DNA of 64,000 nt from Secundilactobacillus odoratitofui DSM 19909 = JCM 15043 (GTDB taxonomy: Bacteria; Bacillota; Bacilli; Lactobacillales; Lactobacillaceae). The DNA is taken from assembly GCF_001434895.1 (NCBI RefSeq), contig NZ_AZEE01000027.1:307360-371359 (forward strand), in the 5' to 3' direction. Positions 40,923 through 49,472 of the stretch are shown one piece after another. The stretch's first letter is position 1. The number at the start of each line of letters is the position of its first letter. Below the pieces are notes generated by a model. That model ran no database searches, was not told the DNA's origin, and was given only the letters and a program-made list of their open reading frames with translations. The translations under genes and the position numbers were made by a program.

Positions 40923-42944
40923 ATGACAACTGCCCAACAACAAGCACTGTTTTATGACGTCGAACAGCAAGCGATTACGTTTCAAGGTCGTAAGTTATTT
41001 CAACAGCAACCCAATTGTCCCATCGCTGTCCTCGGTCAAGGCCAAGCAGACGTTTCAATGTACCGTGGCAACTTCGACATTCAAGATCATTTACTGACGA
41101 AGTGGCCATTAACGATTCAAGATCATCAGGCTAATACAGACCGCTTAGTCTTGACGCTGGGCACCCACGATACCGCCTACTTATGCCTGACGTTTCAAAT
41201 TGATGCGCAAGCGCAACTGATTGTTACACCAGAAGTCCTGACCGGCAGTTGGAATCGCCTCTGGTTGCGCATCGTGGCTGAGCCAAGCGATAACGTTTAC
41301 GGTGGTGGTGAGCAACTTTCCTACTTCAATTTACGTGGACACCATTTTCCGCTCTGGTCTTCAGAACCAGGCATCGGCCGCAACAAGCATACCTTAACCA
41401 CCTTCCAAGCCGACCAAGACCATGCCGGTGGCGATTATTACACCACTAACTTCCCGGAAGCCACCTTCATTTCCAGCCAAAAGTACTACTGTCATGCGAC
41501 TACATACGCCTACGCTGACTTCGACTTTAGTCAACCGGGCTACTACGACTTACAGTTCTGGGCAATACCAGAACGGCTACAATTCGGTACGGCAGATGAT
41601 TACCCGTCACTAATCTCTAAACTGGCCGATCAACTTGGGCGAACTCAGGGCTTACCAGAATGGACTAATAACGGTGTCATCATCGGACTTCAAGGCGGTA
41701 CTGAACGAGTTGAAGCCATTAAACAAAAGCTGCAACAACATCACGTTCAGCTAGCCGGTCTATGGTGTCAAGACTGGGAAGGCACCCAAACCACCAGTTT
41801 TGGCAAACGAAACTACTGGGAGTGGCGAGCGGATTCAAAGCTCTACCCGCAACTAAAAGCGCACATCCAAAACTGGCAACAAGAAAAGTTGCAGTTTTTA
41901 GCCTACATTAACCCCTATGTTGTTGAAGATTCCGATCTATTTAATGAGGGCGCTGCTCATGGCTACTTTGCTAAAACGCAGGCGGGTGACGTTTACCTCG
42001 TTGATTTTGGTGAATTTCTCTGTGGGGTTGTTGATTTCACTAACCCGGCCGCTTACGACTGGTTCAAACAAGTGATTCAGCATAACTTAATCGATATCGG
42101 CATCAAGGGTTGGATGGCCGACTTTGGTGAATATTTACCAACCGACGTTGTCCTGTACGACAACTCTGATCCAATGGTCCGCCACAATCAATGGCCAATG
42201 TTATGGGCAAAATGCAATTATGACGCCGTTCAGGAATCTGCCCATCCCGAAGAACTCGTTTACTTCATGCGTGCTGGCGCCACGGGAAGCCAAAAATATG
42301 GTCAGCTACTCTGGGCGGGTGATCAAAGCGTGAACTGGAGTAAAGATGACGGTATTGTTTCAACGATTCCAGCCGCCCTTTCTAGCGGCATGGTCGGCAT
42401 CAGCCTTAGCCACAGTGATATCGGTGGCTACACCAGCATGTACGGTAACATCCGTTCCAAGGAATTGTTCATGCGCTGGGCCGAAATGGCTGCCTTCACA
42501 CCCGTTATGCGGACACACGAAGGTAACCGACCTCAACAAAACTTCCAAGTCTACGACGACGATGACGCCATGGCTCATTTGGCAAGCTGCACCCAGATAT
42601 TTACCAAATTGACACCGTACCGACAGGCGGTCGTCAACGAGGCCGTCACATCTGGTTTACCGGCACAACGCCCGCTCATGATGTACTACGACGAACCGGC
42701 CGCTGATAACTGTCAAACCGAGTATCTTTTTGGCCGCGACCTACTGGTAGCCCCCGTTGTACAACCACATCAAGCCAGTTGGACCGTCTACTTACCAGAT
42801 GATCAGTGGGTCAACCTCTGGACGGGGGAGTCTTACACCGGCGGTACTTACGACGTGCCAGCACCGATTGGTCAGACACCGGTATTCTACCGTCAAAGTA
42901 GTGCCTTCACCGAATTATTTAAAGAAATAGGAGCCCTGAAATGA
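40923..42944 (+). CDS. sftG: Sulfoquinovosidase (GH31, YihQ-type)
   Basis: A 673-residue GH31 glycosidase without a signal peptide, so it should act in the cytoplasm on imported sulfoquinovosides and release sulfoquinovose. The sulfonate-recognition residues of E. coli YihQ (Q262, Q288, R301, W304, Y508) align to Q257, Q283, R296, W299 and Y503. The nucleophile D405 (MADFGEYLP) is D400 and the acid/base D472 (WAGDQSVNW) is D467, all at the same offset of five. This set distinguishes sulfoquinovosidases from alpha-glucosidases. TTGGAGG lies upstream of the ATG. It is the first gene of the operon and overlaps the dehydrogenase by 4 bases. YihQ numbering is from memory. Confidence 0.88.
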   Translation: MTTAQQQALFYDVEQQAITFQGRKLFQQQPNCPIAVLGQGQADVSMYRGNFDIQDHLLTKWPLTIQDHQANTDRLVLTLGTHDTAYLCLTFQIDAQAQLIVTPEVLTGSWNRLWLRIVAEPSDNVYGGGEQLSYFNLRGHHFPLWSSEPGIGRNKHTLTTFQADQDHAGGDYYTTNFPEATFISSQKYYCHATTYAYADFDFSQPGYYDLQFWAIPERLQFGTADDYPSLISKLADQLGRTQGLPEWTNNGVIIGLQGGTERVEAIKQKLQQHHVQLAGLWCQDWEGTQTTSFGKRNYWEWRADSKLYPQLKAHIQNWQQEKLQFLAYINPYVVEDSDLFNEGAAHGYFAKTQAGDVYLVDFGEFLCGVVDFTNPAAYDWFKQVIQHNLIDIGIKGWMADFGEYLPTDVVLYDNSDPMVRHNQWPMLWAKCNYDAVQESAHPEELVYFMRAGATGSQKYGQLLWAGDQSVNWSKDDGIVSTIPAALSSGMVGISLSHSDIGGYTSMYGNIRSKELFMRWAEMAAFTPVMRTHEGNRPQQNFQVYDDDDAMAHLASCTQIFTKLTPYRQAVVNEAVTSGLPAQRPLMMYYDEPAADNCQTEYLFGRDLLVAPVVQPHQASWTVYLPDDQWVNLWTGESYTGGTYDVPAPIGQTPVFYRQSSAFTELFKEIGALK

Positions 42945-44326
42945 ACTATCAAGTAATCAATCCTTACACCGGCGCACTAGAAAACGAGTATGCGCAAACC
43001 AGTGATGATGCGCTACAAAGTGCATTGCAAACTGGTGATACCTATTACCATGCCCACTACAATGAACCATTAGCCATTCGGGTAAAACAGTTACAAGCGA
43101 TTGCTGATGCGTTCCGTCAAAACGTTGAACAGCTTGCCTTCACCGCTACCACTAACATGGGCAAGCTGCACCGCGAGGCTATCGGCGAATCAACCGCAGC
43201 GGCCAACATCGCCCAATACTACGTGGACCACGGTCCAGCTGCATTGCTACCTAAGTCCTACACCTACCAAGACGGTAAACAGGCCACGCTCCATTACGAT
43301 GCCACTGGCATTGTCATGGCCATTGAGCCCTGGAACTTTCCTTATACCCAAGTAATGCGCGTTTTTGCGCCAAATTTTTTGCTTGGTAATCCGGTTATTT
43401 TAAAGCACGCCCCAATTGTGGCAGGGTGCGCCGAATTATTCGAAAAACTGGTCTGGTCGACTAATGTCGATCACGGTGCGTTTCAAAACCTCTTCTTGTC
43501 AAACGAGCAAACTGCTGATGCGATTGCTGACGACCGTGTCCAAGGCGTGGCCTTAACGGGTTCGCCAAAAGCCGGTCGCGCAGTTGCCGCTGAAGCAGCA
43601 GCGGTCCTAACGAAGTCCACCCTTGAGTTAGGCGGTAACGACGCCTTCATCGTTCTTAAAAGTGCTGATGTTGATCAAGCAGTGAAAGATGGTGCAGTAT
43701 CTCGACTGCGTAATGCTGGTCAAGTCTGTACATCGGCAAAACGTTTCATCGTCCACGAAGCGGTGGCAGACGAGTTCATCGCCAAAATGACCGCAGTTTT
43801 TGAATCACAGGTCCTGGGTGATCCAATGGCTGACGCAACGACGCTAGCACCACTATCTTCCAAGGCAGCTCAAACAACCCTCCAACAGCAAGTCGACACT
43901 GCGATTGCCAACGGCGCCAAGGTACTGGTTCCCGGCGGTGCGGTCACTGATCAACCAGGTAACGGCTTTAAGCCCGTGCTCTTGACTAACTTGTTACCAG
44001 ACAATCCGATGTATGACACTGAGTTATTTGGACCAGTTGGCCAAATTCAAGTCGTTCGGTCAACCGAAGAAGCCTTGAGTATCGCGAACCATTCTCAATA
44101 CGGGCTAGCCGGGGCCGTCTACGCTGGCACTACGGCCGAGGCCCAGGAAGTCGCTGAAAAGCTTGAAACTGGTCAAATTTTTCTTAATCAACCGTCAAAC
44201 GGTTATCCCGAACTCCCCTTCGGTGGCGTCAAAAATTCTGGCTACGGCCGTGAAATGAGCGACCTGGCGCTTTACGAATTTGCCAACCAAAAAATGATTG
44301 CTCAAGGTACTAAGGAGGCGCACTAA
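42941..44326 (+). CDS. sftD: Aldehyde dehydrogenase, predicted sulfolactaldehyde dehydrogenase
   Basis: A 461-residue NAD(P)-dependent aldehyde dehydrogenase of the succinate-semialdehyde (GabD) type. It shows the catalytic Cys263 in NAGQVCTSAKR, the general base Glu229 in TLELGGND, Lys155 in ILKHA and the cofactor loop ALTGSPKAGRA. In transaldolase-type sulfoglycolysis the equivalent enzyme oxidises 3-sulfolactaldehyde to 3-sulfolactate. The start overlaps the GH31 stop (ATGA) with TAGGAG upstream. The substrate is inferred from operon context only; by itself the sequence would be called a semialdehyde dehydrogenase. Confidence 0.78.
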   Translation: MNYQVINPYTGALENEYAQTSDDALQSALQTGDTYYHAHYNEPLAIRVKQLQAIADAFRQNVEQLAFTATTNMGKLHREAIGESTAAANIAQYYVDHGPAALLPKSYTYQDGKQATLHYDATGIVMAIEPWNFPYTQVMRVFAPNFLLGNPVILKHAPIVAGCAELFEKLVWSTNVDHGAFQNLFLSNEQTADAIADDRVQGVALTGSPKAGRAVAAEAAAVLTKSTLELGGNDAFIVLKSADVDQAVKDGAVSRLRNAGQVCTSAKRFIVHEAVADEFIAKMTAVFESQVLGDPMADATTLAPLSSKAAQTTLQQQVDTAIANGAKVLVPGGAVTDQPGNGFKPVLLTNLLPDNPMYDTELFGPVGQIQVVRSTEEALSIANHSQYGLAGAVYAGTTAEAQEVAEKLETGQIFLNQPSNGYPELPFGGVKNSGYGREMSDLALYEFANQKMIAQGTKEAH

Positions 44327-44329
44327 ACT

Positions 44330-45751
44330 ATGGATGCTACTGAAACACACGCTGCAACACAAAAAAACGATCAAGCACCACGAACTGTAACCCTGCGAAA
44401 CAAAATTGCTTACGCTGTCGGTGATATGGGGAATAACTTCCTGTTTGATATGGGACAGCTTTACCTCTTAAACTACTTCACTGACCAGGTTGGCTTACCC
44501 AGCGCTGCTGCCGGGACCGTCTTCTTAGTGGCCAAAATCTGGGACGCCTTCGCTGATATGGGCGTTGGGACCTGGATCGATAACCGGACCAACATTAGTA
44601 AACGTGGTAAGTTCCGACCATTCTTGCTTTGGGCCGCAATTCCACTCGCCATGCTCTTAATCGCCAACTTTACTACGCCAAACTTCTCGGTTACGGGTAA
44701 GTTGATTTGGGCCTACGTTGCCTACATGCTGTTTGGGACTTGTTACAGTATCTCAAACGTGCCATTTGGCTCGATGATCCCAACGATGACGCGAAACAGT
44801 CAGGAACGTTCCGAACTGGCTTCTTGGCGTCAAGCGGGATCTAACATGGGACTGATGTTAGCCACTATTGGCTTTATGCCGATTGTTAATTCAATGACTA
44901 ACGAAGGCACTGGTTACACCATTGCGGTGGTGGTTTTCGCCGTTCTTGGGGTTGCCGCACAGTGGTTCTCCTACGCCAACATTAAGGAAAATTACTCGTC
45001 ACCTGCCAAAGCTAAGATCAATAAAAAGGACTTAAAGGCATCTTTTAAAGCCCTGTTGAAAAACAAACCATTATTGACACTCAGTATCGTGAACCTATTT
45101 ACCTTCTCAGCCTTCAACCTGAAGCTGACCGTACAGGTTTATTACTGCAAGTACATTCTTCAAAACACAACCGCTGAATCCTTGTTGGGTGTATTCAGTA
45201 TCGGGATGGTCTTCGTCTCAGTCATGCTGGCACCACTTTTAACGAAGCGATTTGATAAAAAATACGTGTACATGATGGGCTGCGCCATTTGGGCCATCGC
45301 TGACATTTTAGGCTTCTTCTTTGCAAACAATACTTTCTTATTCGTCTTCTTTACCGCGATTGCTTACCTCGGTGACGGTTTTACCAGTGCCCTAAACTGG
45401 GCGTTAGTTTCTGACTGTGTGGAGTACGGTGAATGGCAAACTGGCATCCGCTCAGAAGGGATGGTTTACTCCTTCTTCACCTATTTCCGTAAGCTATCAC
45501 AAGCCATCGCTGGCTTCGTTCCCGGCATCATCTTAGCCTGGGTTGGCTACGTGCCAGGTAAAACCCAGACTGCCACAGCACTAATGGGTATCCGCGGGCT
45601 AATGTTCCTCTACTCCGCCGTACTATCCATCGCCACGATCATCTTGATGTATTACGCCTACTCACTCACCGAAAAGCGTTACGGCACCATCGTGTCAGAC
45701 TTGCTAAAGCGACGCGGTTCCGAACGCATTGAACCAGCCGGTGGCAGATAA
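44330..45751 (+). CDS. GPH-family sugar:cation symporter, predicted sulfoquinovose or SQ-glycoside importer
   Basis: A 473-residue MelB/GPH-type symporter with twelve hydrophobic helices. It opens with the typical RNKIAYAVGDMGNNFLFDMG, then DAFADMGVGTWIDN and RGKFRPFLLWAAIPLA. The E. coli sulfoquinovose operon also uses a GPH permease (YihO), which fits import of the sulfosugar or its glyceryl glycoside. GGAGG lies before the ATG, 3 bases after the dehydrogenase stop. No dedicated exporter for the sulfolactate product is seen in the operon. Confidence 0.85.
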   Translation: MDATETHAATQKNDQAPRTVTLRNKIAYAVGDMGNNFLFDMGQLYLLNYFTDQVGLPSAAAGTVFLVAKIWDAFADMGVGTWIDNRTNISKRGKFRPFLLWAAIPLAMLLIANFTTPNFSVTGKLIWAYVAYMLFGTCYSISNVPFGSMIPTMTRNSQERSELASWRQAGSNMGLMLATIGFMPIVNSMTNEGTGYTIAVVVFAVLGVAAQWFSYANIKENYSSPAKAKINKKDLKASFKALLKNKPLLTLSIVNLFTFSAFNLKLTVQVYYCKYILQNTTAESLLGVFSIGMVFVSVMLAPLLTKRFDKKYVYMMGCAIWAIADILGFFFANNTFLFVFFTAIAYLGDGFTSALNWALVSDCVEYGEWQTGIRSEGMVYSFFTYFRKLSQAIAGFVPGIILAWVGYVPGKTQTATALMGIRGLMFLYSAVLSIATIILMYYAYSLTEKRYGTIVSDLLKRRGSERIEPAGGR

Positions 45752-45806
45752 ATCGAACAGTCAACAACGCAGATAACTAAATATCACTCATTAAGGAGAA
45801 TGACTC

Positions 45807-46475
45807 ATGAAATACTTTTTAGACAGTGCCAAATTAGATGAAATTAAACTCGCATACGAGCAATACGGCTTCGACGGCGTCACCACTAACCCTAAGCACA
45901 TCATGGCCAGTGGCAAGCCCTTCATGACCGCTATTAAAGACATCGCGGCCTACGTAGCTGACAAACCCGACTTCCCCGTTTCAGTGGAAATCAACCCACA
46001 CTTGGACAACGCCGATGACATGGTCAAAATGGCCACTGACATCAGCGCACTTTCAAGTAACTTCGTCATCAAAATCCCGACCAATAAAGAAGGCATCAAG
46101 GCGGCTCGGCGTCTAGAACACGCTGGCATCCGAACTAATATGACCTTGGTTTTCTCACCCGCGCAAGCCATCATGCCTGGTAAGTTACACGCCAAGTACG
46201 TTTCACCCTTCGTTGGCTGGAAGGAAGATTACGGTGACGATGGCATGAACTACGTCAAAGACGTGGTCGATATCTACCGCAACTACGACTTTGATACTGA
46301 GATCATCGTGGCGGCCATCCGTAATGCCAAGCAAATTCAACAAGCCGCCATTTACGGCGCCGATATTGTAACTTGCTCACTGGCCGTCTACGAAAACAGT
46401 TTTTACAACCCTTACACAGACTTAGGTCTCCAAATCTTCCAAGATGCTTGGGACCACACAGAAACGGGTGATTAA
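45807..46475 (+). CDS. sftT: Transaldolase-family protein, predicted sulfofructose transaldolase
   Basis: A 222-residue single-domain transaldolase of the FSA/TalC size class. The Schiff-base lysine is K89 in FVIKIPTNKEG; D6 (FLDSAKLDE) and N28 (GVTTNPKH) are the usual partners. The segment after the barrel (SPFVGWKEDYG) has Trp138 where transaldolases normally carry the phosphate-binding Arg of SPFVGR, which would fit a sulfonate rather than a phosphate. Predicted reaction: 6-deoxy-6-sulfofructose plus glyceraldehyde 3-phosphate to sulfolactaldehyde plus fructose 6-phosphate. AAGGAG lies before the ATG. The next gene starts directly at the stop. Confidence 0.8.
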   Translation: MKYFLDSAKLDEIKLAYEQYGFDGVTTNPKHIMASGKPFMTAIKDIAAYVADKPDFPVSVEINPHLDNADDMVKMATDISALSSNFVIKIPTNKEGIKAARRLEHAGIRTNMTLVFSPAQAIMPGKLHAKYVSPFVGWKEDYGDDGMNYVKDVVDIYRNYDFDTEIIVAAIRNAKQIQQAAIYGADIVTCSLAVYENSFYNPYTDLGLQIFQDAWDHTETGD

Positions 46476-47159
46476 ATGACAACTCTAGAACGCTTAAGAT
46501 TAGAAAATCCAGACGTCAATATCCGAACCGTCAACGACCCCAGCTTCGCGCTTTATGGCCGCGTCGTTACCCTACCCTACCAAGATCAATTAATGGCAAC
46601 TTTGACGGATCAAACAACCATCCCGACTGAAAATAACGTCTACGTCAGAGAGGACGGACAATTTCTCAATGACGAACAACGTAGCGCCATCAGCTGGGAT
46701 TACTACGGTGAACAAACCATTGAGATTGGCTATTGTAACGGCAACAGCGACCGCATCAATGCATTTGAATTTCACAACTGTTCAGAGCTTAATCTAGCTG
46801 GTACCGACATGCTCCTGTTCTTGAGCCACCGCAGAGAACTAAATGGTAAAACAATGTCGACTGAACAAGCGCACGCCTATTTTGTGCCTAAGGGGACCGC
46901 AATTGAAGTTTATCCAACCACGTTGCACTTTGCGCCCATTCGTGTTCATACGACTGGCTTTAAATGTTTAGTCATTCTAACCGCTGGCACCAACACGCCA
47001 TTAAGCCGTGAACGTGACGCCGACGACCTCTTATTCCAACACAACAAGTGGTTACTGACCCACCCTGAAAACCGACGCATGGTCAACAATGGTGCCTTTG
47101 TTGGCCTAACCGGCGAAAATACTCAGATCGAACCAATTCAACACGTGGAGGTAAACTAA
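46476..47159 (+). CDS. DUF4867 family protein, candidate sulfosugar isomerase or accessory
   Basis: A 227-residue cupin-like protein. It shows the DUF4867 pattern: SFALYGRVVTLPY near the start, IEIGYCNGNSDRINAFEFHN in the middle, then AYFVPKGTAIEVYPTTLHF and CLVILTAGTNTPL. The ATG begins at the base after the transaldolase stop, so the two are tightly coupled. DUF4867 genes occur in sulfo-TAL clusters as I recall, and this protein is one of two candidates for the sulfoquinovose-to-sulfofructose isomerase; the other is encoded next. The pattern of conserved His and Glu in the barrel suggests metal-dependent chemistry. Confidence 0.7.
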   Translation: MTTLERLRLENPDVNIRTVNDPSFALYGRVVTLPYQDQLMATLTDQTTIPTENNVYVREDGQFLNDEQRSAISWDYYGEQTIEIGYCNGNSDRINAFEFHNCSELNLAGTDMLLFLSHRRELNGKTMSTEQAHAYFVPKGTAIEVYPTTLHFAPIRVHTTGFKCLVILTAGTNTPLSRERDADDLLFQHNKWLLTHPENRRMVNNGAFVGLTGENTQIEPIQHVEVN

Positions 47160-48491
47160 TTGACTCAAATTCTATACTTACCAGTTGTCCGTCGAAAGTT
47201 CGACGCTGATACGGCTGAACAAATCATGCAACAAACCAAAAAACAGCTTGCCGAATATAACTTGGTCGCACCTGATGCAGCCCTTGGCGACCCAACCGAA
47301 CTCAGCAGTTACTTGAGTTCGGTCCGCAATCAACACTTTGCCGGGATTATTTTCCACAACACGACCTTTACCGATGCTGAGTTCATCAAACTCGTGCACG
47401 AATGGTACCCAACCACACCCATTTTGCTACTAGCACCGCATGAACCAAGCGTTGGCGGTTGGCTACGGCTTAACGCCCTCACCGGTATCATGAGTTCCGG
47501 CAATTATCTTGCCAGTCAACATCACCAGTTCGATCACATCTACGGGAATCCTGACGAGCCAGCCGTTCATGATGAAATCACCCGCTTCGTCAAAGCCGTC
47601 CAGGTGAAAGATGAACTGGCATCACTCAACATTGGTGTTGTCGGGACCTACCCACCTGGTTTCTTCTTTTCGGACGCCAACGCTGCACAGTTAAAAGCGC
47701 ACTTTGGCACTAATTTGATTCACTACAACATCGATGACGCTTTCGACCGCGCATATGCGCTCAAACCTGCCGACTATTCGGACCAACTCGACTATGCGAA
47801 AGCCCACTTCACTGGCCTAGACGCGCAGGGTGATGAAACCATTCGCTTCGTTAAGTTTGCGACCTTAATGCGTCAGTATCAAAAAGCTGATAACCTCGGC
47901 GCCTTAGCTTCGCGTTGTTGGCCAGACTTTTTCGATAAATACCACAGCGCACCAGGTGCGGTTTGGTCACAACTCTGCGACCAGCAATTACCAACTGCAA
48001 TGGAGTGCGACATTCACGGCGCACTTTCGATGTACATTTTGCAAGAAATGACCGCTAATCGTGATGCTATCTTCTTGGGTGACTTTTCTAGCATGGACCC
48101 GAGTGATAACACCATGACGACTTGGCACGATTACGGCGCCTACTCCCTAGCAAACCCCAAGTACGGTGTTGAAGCCAGCGTGCATCCTAACCGTAAAGTG
48201 CCAGTTAGTCCTAACATGGCACTCAAACCTGGTCAAGTGACCTTCCTGCGCGTGCACTATAACGAACTCGACGGTTATTCATTAGCCGTGACTACTGGTA
48301 ACGTGTTAGATGCTGAGCCACAATTTAACGGCGCCTCAGGTCGGGTTCAAATGGACTCACCAGTTGAAGCACTCGTTGACCAATTCGTTGAAGCTGGCTA
48401 CGAATCACACTTCGCCGTAGCCTATGGCGATTACGTCGCTGATTTAAAGGAATTGGGCCGACTCTTAGGCTTAACTGTTAACGTCTACTAA
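47160..48491 (+). CDS. L-fucose/arabinose isomerase-like protein, candidate SQ isomerase
   Basis: A 443-residue protein of the fucose/arabinose isomerase superfamily. Residues 1-150 form a Rossmann-like N-terminal part. The metal-site motifs follow: E282 in AMECDIHGALSMYI and D308 in FLGDFSSMD, and a later His-rich segment (VTFLRVHYNELDG) may supply the third ligand. The start is TTG, with GGAGG 8 bases upstream and directly after the DUF4867 stop. An aldose-ketose isomerase is exactly what the pathway needs between the glycosidase and the transaldolase. It could instead act on a pentose or deoxyhexose. Confidence 0.72.
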   Translation: MTQILYLPVVRRKFDADTAEQIMQQTKKQLAEYNLVAPDAALGDPTELSSYLSSVRNQHFAGIIFHNTTFTDAEFIKLVHEWYPTTPILLLAPHEPSVGGWLRLNALTGIMSSGNYLASQHHQFDHIYGNPDEPAVHDEITRFVKAVQVKDELASLNIGVVGTYPPGFFFSDANAAQLKAHFGTNLIHYNIDDAFDRAYALKPADYSDQLDYAKAHFTGLDAQGDETIRFVKFATLMRQYQKADNLGALASRCWPDFFDKYHSAPGAVWSQLCDQQLPTAMECDIHGALSMYILQEMTANRDAIFLGDFSSMDPSDNTMTTWHDYGAYSLANPKYGVEASVHPNRKVPVSPNMALKPGQVTFLRVHYNELDGYSLAVTTGNVLDAEPQFNGASGRVQMDSPVEALVDQFVEAGYESHFAVAYGDYVADLKELGRLLGLTVNVY

Positions 48492-48506
48492 GCATCAAAT
48501 TAAATC

Positions 48507-48575
48507 GCGTCCGATGTGAAGACTTCAGTCACCAAACTTGATGACGAAGAAGTCCTCATAACGGACGCTATTTTT
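48507..48575 (+). terminator. Terminator of the sulfoquinovose operon
   Basis: GCGTCCG pairs with CGGACGC around an inner GACTTC/GAAGTC stem, followed by TATTTTT. Confidence 0.85.
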
Positions 48576-48582
48576 GTGACGA

Positions 48583-49113
48583 TTATACGGCCTTAGATTC
48601 AGCTAATTTAGCTAAGTCAAGTGCCATATCGGCGGTTCGAATCAACCGAATATTGTCAGGAAAACTCACGTTAACTGCTAAATAACCGTGCGTACTGTTC
48701 AGTAGCCCGTATACATTAACCGGTTTACCAGATTGTTCAAATATTGGAAAACGAAAAATGGGATTGTGGTCGTACAAATAAGTGAAACTGCCAATATAAG
48801 TAAATGAAATCAGGTAAAGCCGGCGAGTACCCTCTTCAATCAACCGAATTGATTTAAATTGAAATTCATCGTCGTTGATCAAGTTATGAAACGCGACTTC
48901 ACCGCGGTCACAAAAGACTTCTTCATCGTAGAGCGCCCTTAACGTATGTAAGTTGGCAACGGCTGCTTCTGCTTGTTCCTTAGCAATCATCACGTCATCT
49001 GAACTAGCGGTGCCAGCATCCCAAAATGACTTGCGGGTTTGTTCTAATTGATTCTGAGTAGCCGTAATCATCGATGTAACACTGGTATATAGCTTCGTAT
49101 CGTCAAGATTCAT
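48583..49113 (-). CDS. Hypothetical protein
   Basis: A 176-residue soluble protein: a helical first half (TSVTSMITATQNQLEQTRKS, then VANLHTLRALYDEEV) and a beta-rich second half (RLIEEGTRRLYLISFTYIGS, GLLNSTHGYLAVNVSF). No family is recognised. The ATG at 49113 has AGGA 10 bases upstream; a GTG three codons earlier is too close to that site. It is convergent with the sulfoquinovose operon and monocistronic. Confidence 0.6.
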   Translation of the reverse strand: MNLDDTKLYTSVTSMITATQNQLEQTRKSFWDAGTASSDDVMIAKEQAEAAVANLHTLRALYDEEVFCDRGEVAFHNLINDDEFQFKSIRLIEEGTRRLYLISFTYIGSFTYLYDHNPIFRFPIFEQSGKPVNVYGLLNSTHGYLAVNVSFPDNIRLIRTADMALDLAKLAESKAV

Positions 49114-49433
49114 TCGTCTCACGTCCTGGCTTTCGTTTTAGATAATTGTCTAGTCCAATTTATCATGTGCGCTTATCCCTGCCAAGGTAGTTTTGATTGG
49201 GATTTCCAGAGAGAAAAACGGTGCCATTAACAGAAATGTATCAATGACGTTGAAATGTTTCAAAAGTTTTTTAACCTAATTAATCACCAGTTATGTCATT
49301 CAAGGCATCTCCAGAATTAATGCCATAAATACTGCTATCACGGCCTTCAAGCCTGTAACTAATCTTTATGAGAAGCCCATCATTTGGGCTCAAACATTTC
49401 CTCATTTTTCGAAAAATAGCAATTTTAATTCAC
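49114..49433. other. A/T-rich intergenic upstream of hairpin RNA 1
   Basis: No gene is supported. A small hairpin (GCCCA/TGGGC, about 49376-49389) is the only structure. The region leads into the CiaR-type repeat at 49434. Confidence 0.4.
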
Positions 49434-49466
49434 TTTAAGGTCCATTTAAGCTCGGGCCAGTATATT
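49434..49466 (+). promoter_or_regulatory. Promoter of hairpin RNA 1 with CiaR-type repeat
   Basis: TTTAAG-N5-TTTAAG (49434-49439 and 49445-49450), then exactly 10 bases to a TATATT -10 box (49461-49466). This is the architecture of streptococcal CiaR-activated promoters. The promoter at 52406-52460 has the same spacing. Confidence 0.65.
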
Positions 49467-49472
49467 AATCCT

